DNA from: JAFGAS01 sp963809875
GTDB lineage: Bacteria > Desulfobacterota > Zymogenia > Zymogenales > Zymogenaceae
DNA: 64,000 bases
Direction: 5' to 3'
Assembly (NCBI GenBank): GCA_963809875.1
Contig: CAWELC010000003.1
Coordinates: 1-64,000 of the forward strand
Below, in pieces: positions 33,050 through 41,181 of the stretch. The notes under the pieces were generated by a model. The model had not been told where the DNA came from, did not search any database, and worked only from the letters and a program-made list of their open reading frames with translations. Within the stretch, counting starts at the first letter, position 1, and each line of letters starts with the position of its first letter. The position numbers were made by a program, and so were the translations under genes.

Positions 33050-33823
33050 TTATTTGAACATCATTGCGGTCAGGATGTAGTCCGCGATAACGACCGTGAC
33101 ACTGGCCACCACGACCGCCCGGGTGGTGGCTTTTCCAACCCCTTCGGCACCTCCCGTTGCGTAGAAACCGTAATAACAGCCGATCAGTGACAGGAAGAAG
33201 CCGAAAAATACCGACTTGATCAGCCCGTTGGTATAGTCACTCATCTCCATGAGATCGTGAACGTGGTAGAGCAGGTCGCCCCCGTTGATATGGAGGATCA
33301 CGACGCTCACGAAATAGGACGCCACAAAGCCGGCCAGTGAAAATATGGAGGCAAGGACCGGCATCATGGTAATGCCGGCCAGGATCCTGGGGACGACCAG
33401 GTACTTGACCGGATTTATCGACATGGAGGTAAGGGCGTCTATCTGTTCGGTGACCCGCATAGTGCCGATTTCGGCGGCCATGGCCGACCCGGCCCGCGCG
33501 ATGACCATGATTGCGGCGATGACCGGACCCATCTCTCGCGCCATGCCCACGGCGACTGTCGCTCCCACAAGGCTCTCGGAGTTGAAATGCCGGAAGGTTA
33601 GATACCCTTGCAGCGCGAGCACCATGCCGGTGAAAGCGCCGGTCGGGATTATAATCGATAAAGACTTGACGCCGACGAAGTCTATTTGGCGAAGGACGTT
33701 CCTGACGCGGTAGGGCGGCGTCACCGCAAAACGGGCGGCGTCAATGAAGAGGAGGGTAATCCTCCCAAAATGCAATACCTTCTCGGAGATCCAATCGAGC
33801 ACCAGTGAAGGCACGCTTACCAT
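33050..33823 (-). CDS. mlaE: MlaE-family ABC transporter permease
   Basis: A 257-residue membrane permease with five to six hydrophobic segments. Family motifs are IIPTGAFTGMVLALQGYLTF, VAVGMAREMGPVIAAIMVIARAGSAMAAEIGTM (given here across its length in parts) and EQIDALTSMSINPVKYLVVPR, where the EQIDAL coupling helix meets the ATPase. It forms the membrane core of the MlaEFD complex that moves phospholipids between the inner and outer membranes. No mlaA or mlaC was seen, so the outer partners are elsewhere or replaced, perhaps by the repeat lipoprotein next door. Confidence 0.93.
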   Translation of the reverse strand: MVSVPSLVLDWISEKVLHFGRITLLFIDAARFAVTPPYRVRNVLRQIDFVGVKSLSIIIPTGAFTGMVLALQGYLTFRHFNSESLVGATVAVGMAREMGPVIAAIMVIARAGSAMAAEIGTMRVTEQIDALTSMSINPVKYLVVPRILAGITMMPVLASIFSLAGFVASYFVSVVILHINGGDLLYHVHDLMEMSDYTNGLIKSVFFGFFLSLIGCYYGFYATGGAEGVGKATTRAVVVASVTVVIADYILTAMMFK

Positions 33824-33887
33824 GGGAACCTCTCATGTAAATGCGGAATCTGTTCCTAAAGTAGTATATAACCTAAGCTTTGGTATT

Positions 33888-36110
33888 TCAACGTAAAAAG
33901 ACTCCGTCCCAATCCGCGGGCAGCGGCTCGACCAGCGCCTGCTCTATCCGGGCGAGGTAGATCTGCGTGGGAACATCGTCGGGGGCTTTGGCGAGTATCG
34001 CTTCAAATAGTTTGAGTGCCTTGTCCCAGTGCCGCGACCTCACGAGGGCCAGCGCCCTCTCGAATTCGCGGGCCATCGCCTCCCGTTGAGGATCCTGGCC
34101 CTTTCTTCCTATCATCTCGTAGATCTTTTCCGGGGTGTGCTTTCCCCGTACCCGAACGAGGTCGAGCTCACGGAAGGAGATTTCCTTGGCGACTCGAAGG
34201 TAGGTATATTCGGTAACGAGACAGGTCGTCTCGTACTCCTTGTTGAGGTTTTCAAGGCGGGATGCAAGGTTGACCGCATCTCCCATAACTGTATAATCGA
34301 ACCTCTTCTTGGAGCCCATGTTGCCGACCGCGGCATACCCGGTGTTGATGCCGATCCGTATCGCGAGAGAAGGCCGTCCCATCGTTTTCCACTTCACCAT
34401 GAGCCGGTCGAGCTCCGTCATCATGTCAATGGCCGTCATGCACGCCCGCATGGGGTGATCGGGCTGGGGCAGGGGGGCCCCATAGACCGCCATGATGGCG
34501 TCGCCGATATACTTGTCCAGCAGTCCCCGGTGAGAGAAGACGACGTCGGTCATCGCGCTCAGGTATTCATTGAGGATATTGACCAGCTCTTCAGGCGAGA
34601 GTTCTTCGGAAAGCGACGTAAAACCTTTTATATCCGAAAAGAGCACGGTTATCTCCTTTCGGTCTCCACCCAGAGTGAGCATGGACGGGTTCTTGAGTAT
34701 CTCGCCCACAACGGCTTCAGGAACGTAGAACTGGAAGGCCTCTTTGATCTGTTTACCCGTCCGCTCGACGGTTATATATCGTATGAGGTTGAGGACGGTA
34801 TACCCTACGGCGATAGTCAGAAGCGGGGGCAGAACGGCTATCCAGATATTCCTGTCAGCAAACATATACTGCGTAAAGAGGATCCAGCCTGCGGTCAGAA
34901 AGACGCCGATAATCGCCCCAAACCACGCCGAGACGCGGGGGATAACCATACCAAGCAGTACGCCGAACAGGAGCACCACAAGAAAGTCGAGATACTGTGC
35001 CCAGACCGGCATAGAGATGAACCGTTTGTGCAGGATGTTATCGAGTATGGTGGCATTTACCTCGGTCCCGGGGAAGTCGCTGCCCATGGGCGTGACCCTG
35101 AGGTCGTACGTGCCCACCGCCGATGTCCCGACGATGGCGATCCTGCCGCTGATCTTTTCCTTATCGACGCGCCCCTTGAGGATATCGACGAAGGAATAGT
35201 AGGGGAAGGTCCTGACGGGTCCGCGGTAGTTGATGAGGAGCTCTCCCTTCGCGTTCGTGGGGATCTCGATATCGCCGACCACGATCTTGTAGACGCCGTC
35301 CTGCGAGATATAGATGTCCGGGGCAGGGGCGTTCAGGTAGACCCGCGCCAGCTCGAGGGCAAACGAAGGGTAGAGCATGTCCCGGCACTTGACGGCCAGT
35401 GGCGACCATCGGATGGTCCCGTCGCCGTCGGGGAAAACGTTAAAATACCCGAACCCTTTGGCGGCCCGTGAGATTATGGGGATGTTTGTCTCCGGGGCGA
35501 TCATCCTGAGGAAGGTGACCCGTTTTGCGTCCTCCGAATCGTATGATATGAGCCTGAATCGCGACGTGCTGATACTCTTGATGTTCTTTTCGATATCGAC
35601 TTCGCTCATATGGAGGATATCTTTCTGCTTCACATGGAAGAAGTACCCGAGGATCACGGCGGGAGTCCCGGAAAGCGACTCGGCAAGGCGGCTGTCGTTG
35701 TCTAGTAGTTCACGCGTCTCGTCATAGAACTCGAGTAGCTTGGGATCGTTGAACCCGCGTCTTTCCCCATCACGCTTGATGTAGTCGACGGTGCTGATGC
35801 CGGAATAGATATCGGGCTCCGAGAAGATCATGTCGAAACCGAGAGCCCGTACCCCCATCTTGTTCAAATTATCCACGACGTCTGCAAAGTAGCTGCGGGG
35901 AAAAGGCCAGCGCCCCAGCTCGTCGAGGGTCTTCTCGTCGATGGCTATAATGACCACCTCGCCTCCGGGGGTTGTCTTGCCCCGCAGAAGAAAGCGGTAG
36001 TCGAGGATCTTATTCTCCATTACGTTGATGAAGCCGAAGCCGAACCTGCCGAGGAAAATGACAAGGATCGAAATGAGGACGCCGATAATGATTCCGGTGA
36101 TCTTTTTCAT
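33888..36110 (-). CDS. CHASE2 domain class III adenylate cyclase
   Basis: A 740-residue membrane protein: an N-terminal anchor, a periplasmic CHASE2 sensor domain (about residues 30-340, with VVIIAIDEKTLDELGRWPFPR and FPGTEVNATILDNIL), three membrane helices (about 350-430), and a class III cyclase domain (about 475-660). The cyclase has both metal aspartates (LFSDIKGFTSL and YIGDAIMAVYG), the purine-binding lysine in LLDKYIGD and threonine in RFDYTVMGD, and the AVNLASRLE transition-state asparagine and arginine. The Lys/Thr pair favours ATP, so it probably makes cAMP. The C-terminal 80 residues are TPR-like (ALKLFEAILAKAPDDVPTQIYLARI). A perfect CRP site at 6323-6342 may be among its downstream targets. 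Confidence 0.92.
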   Translation of the reverse strand: MKKITGIIIGVLISILVIFLGRFGFGFINVMENKILDYRFLLRGKTTPGGEVVIIAIDEKTLDELGRWPFPRSYFADVVDNLNKMGVRALGFDMIFSEPDIYSGISTVDYIKRDGERRGFNDPKLLEFYDETRELLDNDSRLAESLSGTPAVILGYFFHVKQKDILHMSEVDIEKNIKSISTSRFRLISYDSEDAKRVTFLRMIAPETNIPIISRAAKGFGYFNVFPDGDGTIRWSPLAVKCRDMLYPSFALELARVYLNAPAPDIYISQDGVYKIVVGDIEIPTNAKGELLINYRGPVRTFPYYSFVDILKGRVDKEKISGRIAIVGTSAVGTYDLRVTPMGSDFPGTEVNATILDNILHKRFISMPVWAQYLDFLVVLLFGVLLGMVIPRVSAWFGAIIGVFLTAGWILFTQYMFADRNIWIAVLPPLLTIAVGYTVLNLIRYITVERTGKQIKEAFQFYVPEAVVGEILKNPSMLTLGGDRKEITVLFSDIKGFTSLSEELSPEELVNILNEYLSAMTDVVFSHRGLLDKYIGDAIMAVYGAPLPQPDHPMRACMTAIDMMTELDRLMVKWKTMGRPSLAIRIGINTGYAAVGNMGSKKRFDYTVMGDAVNLASRLENLNKEYETTCLVTEYTYLRVAKEISFRELDLVRVRGKHTPEKIYEMIGRKGQDPQREAMAREFERALALVRSRHWDKALKLFEAILAKAPDDVPTQIYLARIEQALVEPLPADWDGVFLR

Positions 36111-36126
36111 AATAGCTTCGCGATTG

Positions 36127-37131
36127 TCAGGACACGGCCGACGAGAGGGCCTTCAGGTCTTGTATCTGGCCGAGGGCGATAAGGGTATCGTTTTCGTGTA
36201 TGACCGACTGGGGCTCGGGATTGAAAACCATCTTTTCATTGGGTCTCAGGATAGCCACGATAATGACGCCGAATTTTGTCCGAATCTCCGAATCGATGAT
36301 GGTCTTTCCAATAAGCGAAGAGCCGAAGTTCACCTTCATTTCCTCGATAGCTAACTCGAGGTCCCGTTTTCCAACGGTCAGATCCATGAACTCGACCACG
36401 GCCGGGCGCAGTATGAGGTTGGCCATACGCCGGCCGCCGATGGAATAGGGGCAGACGACCTGATCTGCGCCGGCCGAACGCAGCCTCTTTTCGGCAATCT
36501 CGTCGTGGGCCCGTCCCATGACGGAGATGTGCGGGGCGAGCGCCTTGGCCGAGATGGTGATATAAACGTTATCGGCGGGCGAGCCGACGGCGGCGATGAG
36601 CCCCTTCGCCCGCAAGATACCCGCGGCCAGCAAGACGTCTTCATCCACCGCGTTGCCGTTGACGGTAGGATACCCCTTCTTTGCTATCTCGTCGATCTTT
36701 TCGGGGGAGAAATCGACAACGACAAAAGGAACGTTGTGTTCGTACAGTTCGTCGGCGATAACAGAGCCGATGCGCCCGTAGCCGCAGATGATGTAATGAT
36801 CCTTGAGTTTTTCAATTGCCCGCTTCGTCAGCCTTCTTTCCATATAGCTCCTAATTTCTCCCTCGATGAGAAATCGGGTGAACTCGGCGACAATAACTGC
36901 GACCACGATCATTCCGGAGACGATAAGGAAGATCGTAAAAACACGACCGCTATCCGTCAAAGGGTGTATCTCTCCGAATCCCACGGTCGTGAGAGTAATA
37001 ACGGTCATGAACAGGGAATCGAGAAGTCCCCACCCCTGTATCACCGCGTACCCTGCCGTCCCGACGAGGACGATGAGCAACAGGAGAGCGAAGCTGATGT
37101 ACAGCCTCTTGACGGATTCCGGCTGTGGCAC
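36127..37131 (-). CDS. Two-helix potassium channel with RCK (TrkA-N/TrkA-C) domain
   Basis: I prefer the GTG at 37131, just past the stop of the glucosidase gene, which puts the first membrane helix near the N-terminus of a 335-residue protein; upstream frame would lie inside that gene. The pore module is helix (SFALLLLIVLVGTAGYAV), filter TTVGFGEI (residues 49-54, variant of TVGYG), helix (VFTIFLIVSGMIVVAVIV). The RCK domain opens with HYIICGYGRIGSVIADEL and includes VVVDFSPEKIDEIAKKGYP; the last 75 residues are a TrkA-C ligand-binding domain. This is the MthK-type ligand-gated K+ channel layout. It lies between the glucosidase and the cyclase with gaps of 2 and 16 bases. Confidence 0.88.
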   Translation of the reverse strand: MPQPESVKRLYISFALLLLIVLVGTAGYAVIQGWGLLDSLFMTVITLTTVGFGEIHPLTDSGRVFTIFLIVSGMIVVAVIVAEFTRFLIEGEIRSYMERRLTKRAIEKLKDHYIICGYGRIGSVIADELYEHNVPFVVVDFSPEKIDEIAKKGYPTVNGNAVDEDVLLAAGILRAKGLIAAVGSPADNVYITISAKALAPHISVMGRAHDEIAEKRLRSAGADQVVCPYSIGGRRMANLILRPAVVEFMDLTVGKRDLELAIEEMKVNFGSSLIGKTIIDSEIRTKFGVIIVAILRPNEKMVFNPEPQSVIHENDTLIALGQIQDLKALSSAVS

Positions 37132-37133
37132 TT

Positions 37134-38459
37134 CTACAGCTTTATCCCATATTTTTTGACGATCTCGGGCTTCAGGGCGTTTCCTCTGGCAATATCTGCA
37201 AACATCTTGCCCGACGGCCTGACCGTGCGTTTCTGGGTCGCGAAATCCACGTGGATCATCCCGAAGCGCATCGAGTAGCCGTTGCCCCATTCAAAGTTGT
37301 CCATGCTCGACCAGAAGAGATACCCCCTGACGTCCATCCCGTCGGCGATCGCCTTGCCAACCTCGGCTATGTGAGCAGCCATATACTCCCTCCGGAATAG
37401 GTCGCCCTTCTCGTCTTCCTTGAACGTTGTCGCGACGCCGTTTTCTGTGACGTAAAGAGGGACCCCGTAGCCTGAAATGATGGACAGCAGGCGATAGATC
37501 CCATGCGGGTAATACTCACCCTCGTCCAGGTGGCTCGTCTTTGTGCCCGGGGCGGGGGGGACCGTCTTGCCGAAGAGCGTGGTCGGAGACAGAAGAGAGA
37601 ATTTCACGCTGTCCCGGGCGTAGTAGTTCAGGCCGATAAAATCACAGGCCCCCTTCACCCACTCCTTTTCGCCCGGACGGACCCTGATGCTTCCCGAGGT
37701 CTCTCCGGTAAAGAGGGCATCGAAGAAGTCCATGTTGAAGCTCTTGTGCTGGTTGCGGGCGACCTTTGCGTCCCACGAGTTGCCGCTGCGGTACGGGTCA
37801 AATACCCGCATGTGTTTTGCAAAACCGACCTTCGCCTGAGGATTGATCTTCTTGATGACATGGTAGGCGCGGGCGTGGGCCAAGAGCATATGGCGGGCAA
37901 CCCGGAATCCCTTGATCGGGTTTTTGACGCCGGGGGCATATTCTCCGGTCATGTACGAGAGAAAAGCGTATACCATCGGCTCGTTGATCGTCATCCAGAG
38001 CTTCACGTCTTTTCCGAGGGCCTTGGCGACCACCCTGGTGAAATCAACGAACCGGTCTACGCAGGCGGGGTTGGCCCACCCACCTTGCCGCGCCATCCAG
38101 AGGGGGGTCGAAAAATGATGCAGGGTGACGATCGGCTCCATCTTAAGTCTCTTAAGCTCTCCGATCATCTCGCGGTAATGGTTCAGCGCTGCTTCGGAGA
38201 AATAGCCGGGGGCCGGCTCGACGCGACTCCATTCTATCGAAAAGCGGTGGGCGTTATGATTGAGCTTCTTGAGGAGGGCGAAGTCGTCTCGAAAACGATG
38301 ATAGTGGTCGCAGGCGTCTCCCGATATCTTGCCGTCGATGATGTTGCCCGGAACCTGCTCGAAGGCCCACCAATCGTTATTGAAGTTGCCGCCTTCGACC
38401 TGATGTGAGGAGGTCGCGCCTCCCCAGAGAAATCCCTTTGGAAATGTGATCTTGTCCAT
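37134..38459 (-). CDS. Glycoside hydrolase family 1 beta-glucosidase
   Basis: A 441-residue retaining glycosidase of GH1. The start at 38459 (MDKITFPKGFLWGGATSSHQ) has a GGGGG site upstream and gives the normal family N-terminus. Acid/base Glu160 sits in WMTINEPMVY and nucleophile Glu339 in LYVTENGVAT; HHFSTPLWM, NYYARDS and SMDNFEWGNGYSMRFG complete the sugar-binding set. With no signal peptide it should act on sugars or glycosides in the cytoplasm, though the exact substrate (gluco-, galacto-, phospho-) is not clear. It is first in a long minus-strand gene run and directly abuts the K+ channel gene. Confidence 0.92.
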   Translation of the reverse strand: MDKITFPKGFLWGGATSSHQVEGGNFNNDWWAFEQVPGNIIDGKISGDACDHYHRFRDDFALLKKLNHNAHRFSIEWSRVEPAPGYFSEAALNHYREMIGELKRLKMEPIVTLHHFSTPLWMARQGGWANPACVDRFVDFTRVVAKALGKDVKLWMTINEPMVYAFLSYMTGEYAPGVKNPIKGFRVARHMLLAHARAYHVIKKINPQAKVGFAKHMRVFDPYRSGNSWDAKVARNQHKSFNMDFFDALFTGETSGSIRVRPGEKEWVKGACDFIGLNYYARDSVKFSLLSPTTLFGKTVPPAPGTKTSHLDEGEYYPHGIYRLLSIISGYGVPLYVTENGVATTFKEDEKGDLFRREYMAAHIAEVGKAIADGMDVRGYLFWSSMDNFEWGNGYSMRFGMIHVDFATQKRTVRPSGKMFADIARGNALKPEIVKKYGIKL

Positions 38460-38484
38460 GCGCGCCCCCTGCTCTTTTTTCGCT

Positions 38485-38512
38485 ATTGTATCGACTACTG
38501 AAAAATATTCAA
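38485..38512 (-). promoter_or_regulatory. Promoter upstream of the GH1 gene
   Basis: Minus-strand TTGAAT (38507-38512), 16-base spacer and TACAAT (38485-38490), with a predicted start near 38478 and a leader of about 19 nt. The rest of the gap to 38695 shows no gene. Confidence 0.6.
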
Positions 38513-38695
38513 GGAAATAATCGATAGATCGAAAGGCAAGATAACGCGTGTGCTGCGGCAGGGTATGGCCGATAGCGAGACGCCGACCGATTCGATACCC
38601 GGGTGGTGAAGGAGCGGCCGTACAGCACGACGTCAAGAGGCATGCGGGGATCTCGGGTCAGGTCCGGCGGGGAGCGAAACTTTCCCATCTGAATC

Positions 38696-40414
38696 TTAAC
38701 GGTTACCCCCCCCGATTTTCGTCACGCGCCCGAGTATCATGGGATAGGCCGCGTTGGCACGGGTTTTGGCAAACATGAATTTCTTGGTCGGGAGAGAGGT
38801 GTGGTAGAAGTTCCTCGTCGAAAGGAGTTCCACGGAATAGCCCGCCCCCTCCAGGGAGGGTATGGAATCTTCGGGAGCGATGATATAGGCCGGTTTCCCG
38901 CCCCGTGTCGCATCCGCGAGAAGAGAATAGTCCTGCCCGGGCACGGTTACGGCGTGCCTGCCGCTATAAAAAAGGAAAGACGATTTAAAATTCTTTCCCA
39001 CGAAATATATGTCATCGTCGGTGACGCCGGCCTTGGAGAGATCGGACGCGAACCCTTTGTAAGGCTGGTAAACAAGCATCGCCGGAGAAAGATGGACGGT
39101 GACCAGCAGATGAACCAGTCCCACCGTGAGGCAGAGCGCGGCGATGAGGGCCGGGCGCTTCTTTGAGATGAGGCAATAGAGGCCGATCGCCAGGAGTACG
39201 AAAAGAACGGCTCCCAGGATAAGGTTCCAAACGGTCTGCGGGATGGGGAACATGAGCGTGACGATCATGGCGATCGAGGCCGCCAGTATCACGGTCAGGA
39301 TAAAGATATAGACAGAAAAGCCTCGCCGGCCGCGTTCGCTTATCACCCCGTCTATATAGTCCTTCAGGAACATGCCCGCTATGACGGCTGCCGCCGGCAG
39401 CACAAAGAAGATATACTGGGGAAGCTTCGTCTGAGAAAAGGACATAAGGATGATCGGCGCGACGAGCCAGATCGTCATGAGGCCGGGGGCGGGCTCTTGC
39501 GGAGACATCCGGTTGAGATCGAAGCGCGCGCGGCGCAGGGCGGGGAAGCGGCGCACCAGCTGCCAGAAGAGCGCCACGATCCACGGAAGGAACATCCAGG
39601 CAAAGGTGTGAAGGTAGAAGAATGGATCGGATTTTCCGGCATAGTTTGTGGTGGCAAAACGCTTGAAATTCTGGATTATGAACAGGACATAAAGATAGTC
39701 CGAGCCATGGGCGCGGTACATGGCCCAATACCAGGGAAGGAGGATGACCGCGATGACAACCAGGCCCCACGGAAGTCCGAGCCGCACGATCAGATTCCAC
39801 CGACGGGTCATGATAATGAAGACCCCTACCACAAGCAGCGGGATTACCAGTCCGATCGGCCCTTTCGTGAGAAAGGCCAGCGCGGCGCCGATATAGGCCA
39901 GGACAAGGTAATACTTCTTCGGCTCATACAGGTAGCTGACGACGCCCCAGATCGAAAGGGCGATAAAGACCATGAGCGCCATATCCAGACGGGCGTCTCT
40001 GACCATGAGATGGTAGGCGGGCGCGGTGACGAGGGCAAGGGCCGCCATGATGCCCGCCTCCTTGCCGGCGACCCTTCGTCCGATGGAGTAGGTGAGCCAC
40101 AGGCCCACCAGAGCGAGCAGGGCATTGGGCAGACGCACAGCCAGGGGGGTCGCCCCGAGCAGCTTTATGGACAGGGCCATAATCCAGGGGACGAGGGGAG
40201 GGTGCTGGTCGAAGGGCTGGCCGTTAAGGGTGGGGGAGATCCAGTCTCCCGACACAACCATTTCGCGGGCGATCTCCCCGTAGGCCGCTTCGTCGACGTC
40301 TTGGATGTCGGCTTTTCCGAGTCCCCAGAAGTAGGGTACCAGGGAGAAGAGGAGGATAACGGCCAGCAGGAGATAGTGCCTCCCCAACGATTTTTCTGAT
40401 CCTGATATTTTCAT
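38696..40414 (-). CDS. ArnT-like (GT83/GT39) membrane glycosyltransferase
   Basis: A 572-residue inner-membrane glycosyltransferase using a polyprenyl-phosphate sugar donor, as in ArnT, which decorates lipid A. I chose the ATG at 40414 with GAGGGGTG upstream, since the frame above it is unlikely to be coding. The first periplasmic loop has the catalytic signature DVDEAAYGEIAREMVVSGDW, followed by LNGQPFDQHPPLVPW and a run of about eleven membrane segments. The last 120 residues form a soluble periplasmic domain (VTDDDIYFVGKNFKSSFLFY). The acceptor is unknown; no lipid A modification genes are nearby. Confidence 0.87.
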   Translation of the reverse strand: MKISGSEKSLGRHYLLLAVILLFSLVPYFWGLGKADIQDVDEAAYGEIAREMVVSGDWISPTLNGQPFDQHPPLVPWIMALSIKLLGATPLAVRLPNALLALVGLWLTYSIGRRVAGKEAGIMAALALVTAPAYHLMVRDARLDMALMVFIALSIWGVVSYLYEPKKYYLVLAYIGAALAFLTKGPIGLVIPLLVVGVFIIMTRRWNLIVRLGLPWGLVVIAVILLPWYWAMYRAHGSDYLYVLFIIQNFKRFATTNYAGKSDPFFYLHTFAWMFLPWIVALFWQLVRRFPALRRARFDLNRMSPQEPAPGLMTIWLVAPIILMSFSQTKLPQYIFFVLPAAAVIAGMFLKDYIDGVISERGRRGFSVYIFILTVILAASIAMIVTLMFPIPQTVWNLILGAVLFVLLAIGLYCLISKKRPALIAALCLTVGLVHLLVTVHLSPAMLVYQPYKGFASDLSKAGVTDDDIYFVGKNFKSSFLFYSGRHAVTVPGQDYSLLADATRGGKPAYIIAPEDSIPSLEGAGYSVELLSTRNFYHTSLPTKKFMFAKTRANAAYPMILGRVTKIGGGNR

Positions 40415-40608
40415 CGGTAACACCCCTCGCACCGCGTTGGAGGCGACGCCGGTAGGCAAGACGCCCCAAATGAAAAGTGCCCGCGAATGATTATAGGGGA
40501 ACACCAACGTTAATGTCAAATGCAAAAAAGCCGGCGCCTTTAGGATTGATTATTTTCACCCGATCGGGTAGGATGAAGGTGTCGTTATCTCATGTATGAG
40601 GGAAAGCA

Positions 40609-41019
40609 GTGAAGAATTTCGTGAATCTCTTCGTAAAGGACGCGATGCGCAGGGACGTGATGATCGTCTCGCCGGATATGAAGGTGCATGAGGTCAGGGC
40701 CCTCTTTGAGAAGTACGACTACTACTCGTTCCCGGTCGTCGAAGGGGGGCGGGTTGTGGGTATCGTGACGAAGCTTGACTTTCTGAAGCATTTCATCTTT
40801 ACCCCCACGTCGATGGTTCCGCAATACGACGAGCTTGTCAACGACACGGTCCGTGCGATCATGAACCCGAAGGTATTTACGGTGTCTATCGACACGCCGC
40901 TAACCCGTGTGCTGGAGCTGCTGGTGGAAACGCGCATCCACAGTTTTCCGGTGGTCGACGCAGAGGACAGGCTCCTGGGAGTCATCTCCCGGGAGGACAT
41001 CATGAAGATACTGAAATAG
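40609..41019 (+). CDS. Tandem CBS domain protein
   Basis: A 136-residue stand-alone CBS-pair (Bateman) protein, starting at a GTG with GAGGGAAA upstream. The first CBS covers about residues 8-65 (VKDAMRRDVMIVSPDMKVHEV, DYYSFPVVEGGRVVGIVTK), the second about 75-136 (AIMNPKVFTVSIDTPLTRVLELLV, SFPVVDAEDRLLGVISREDIMK). Such proteins bind adenine nucleotides and regulate partners. The gene is alone on the plus strand between two minus-strand units, converging on the histidine kinase, so its partner is not evident. Confidence 0.9.
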   Translation: MKNFVNLFVKDAMRRDVMIVSPDMKVHEVRALFEKYDYYSFPVVEGGRVVGIVTKLDFLKHFIFTPTSMVPQYDELVNDTVRAIMNPKVFTVSIDTPLTRVLELLVETRIHSFPVVDAEDRLLGVISREDIMKILK

Positions 41020-41181
41020 GATGGCGCGTGACGGACCGAGCCCTGTCCCGTTTATCTCTACGGCGAAATAGACATTTTTCGCGCCGGCAGCCTCCGACCG
41101 GCGGCGGAAGTTGACCGCCCGGTGCAGGCAACGCCATCTCGCTGCTACGCCTCGTCCGGGTGCTTCGCGGAGAGATCCGGG

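Noticed and set aside
34029..35471. A 480-codon plus-strand open frame inside the CHASE2 cyclase region
   Set aside because: It is antisense to a clearly coding gene, has no ribosome-binding site, and its product is rich in Asp, Arg, His and Gly as expected for the mirror of GC-rich codons.
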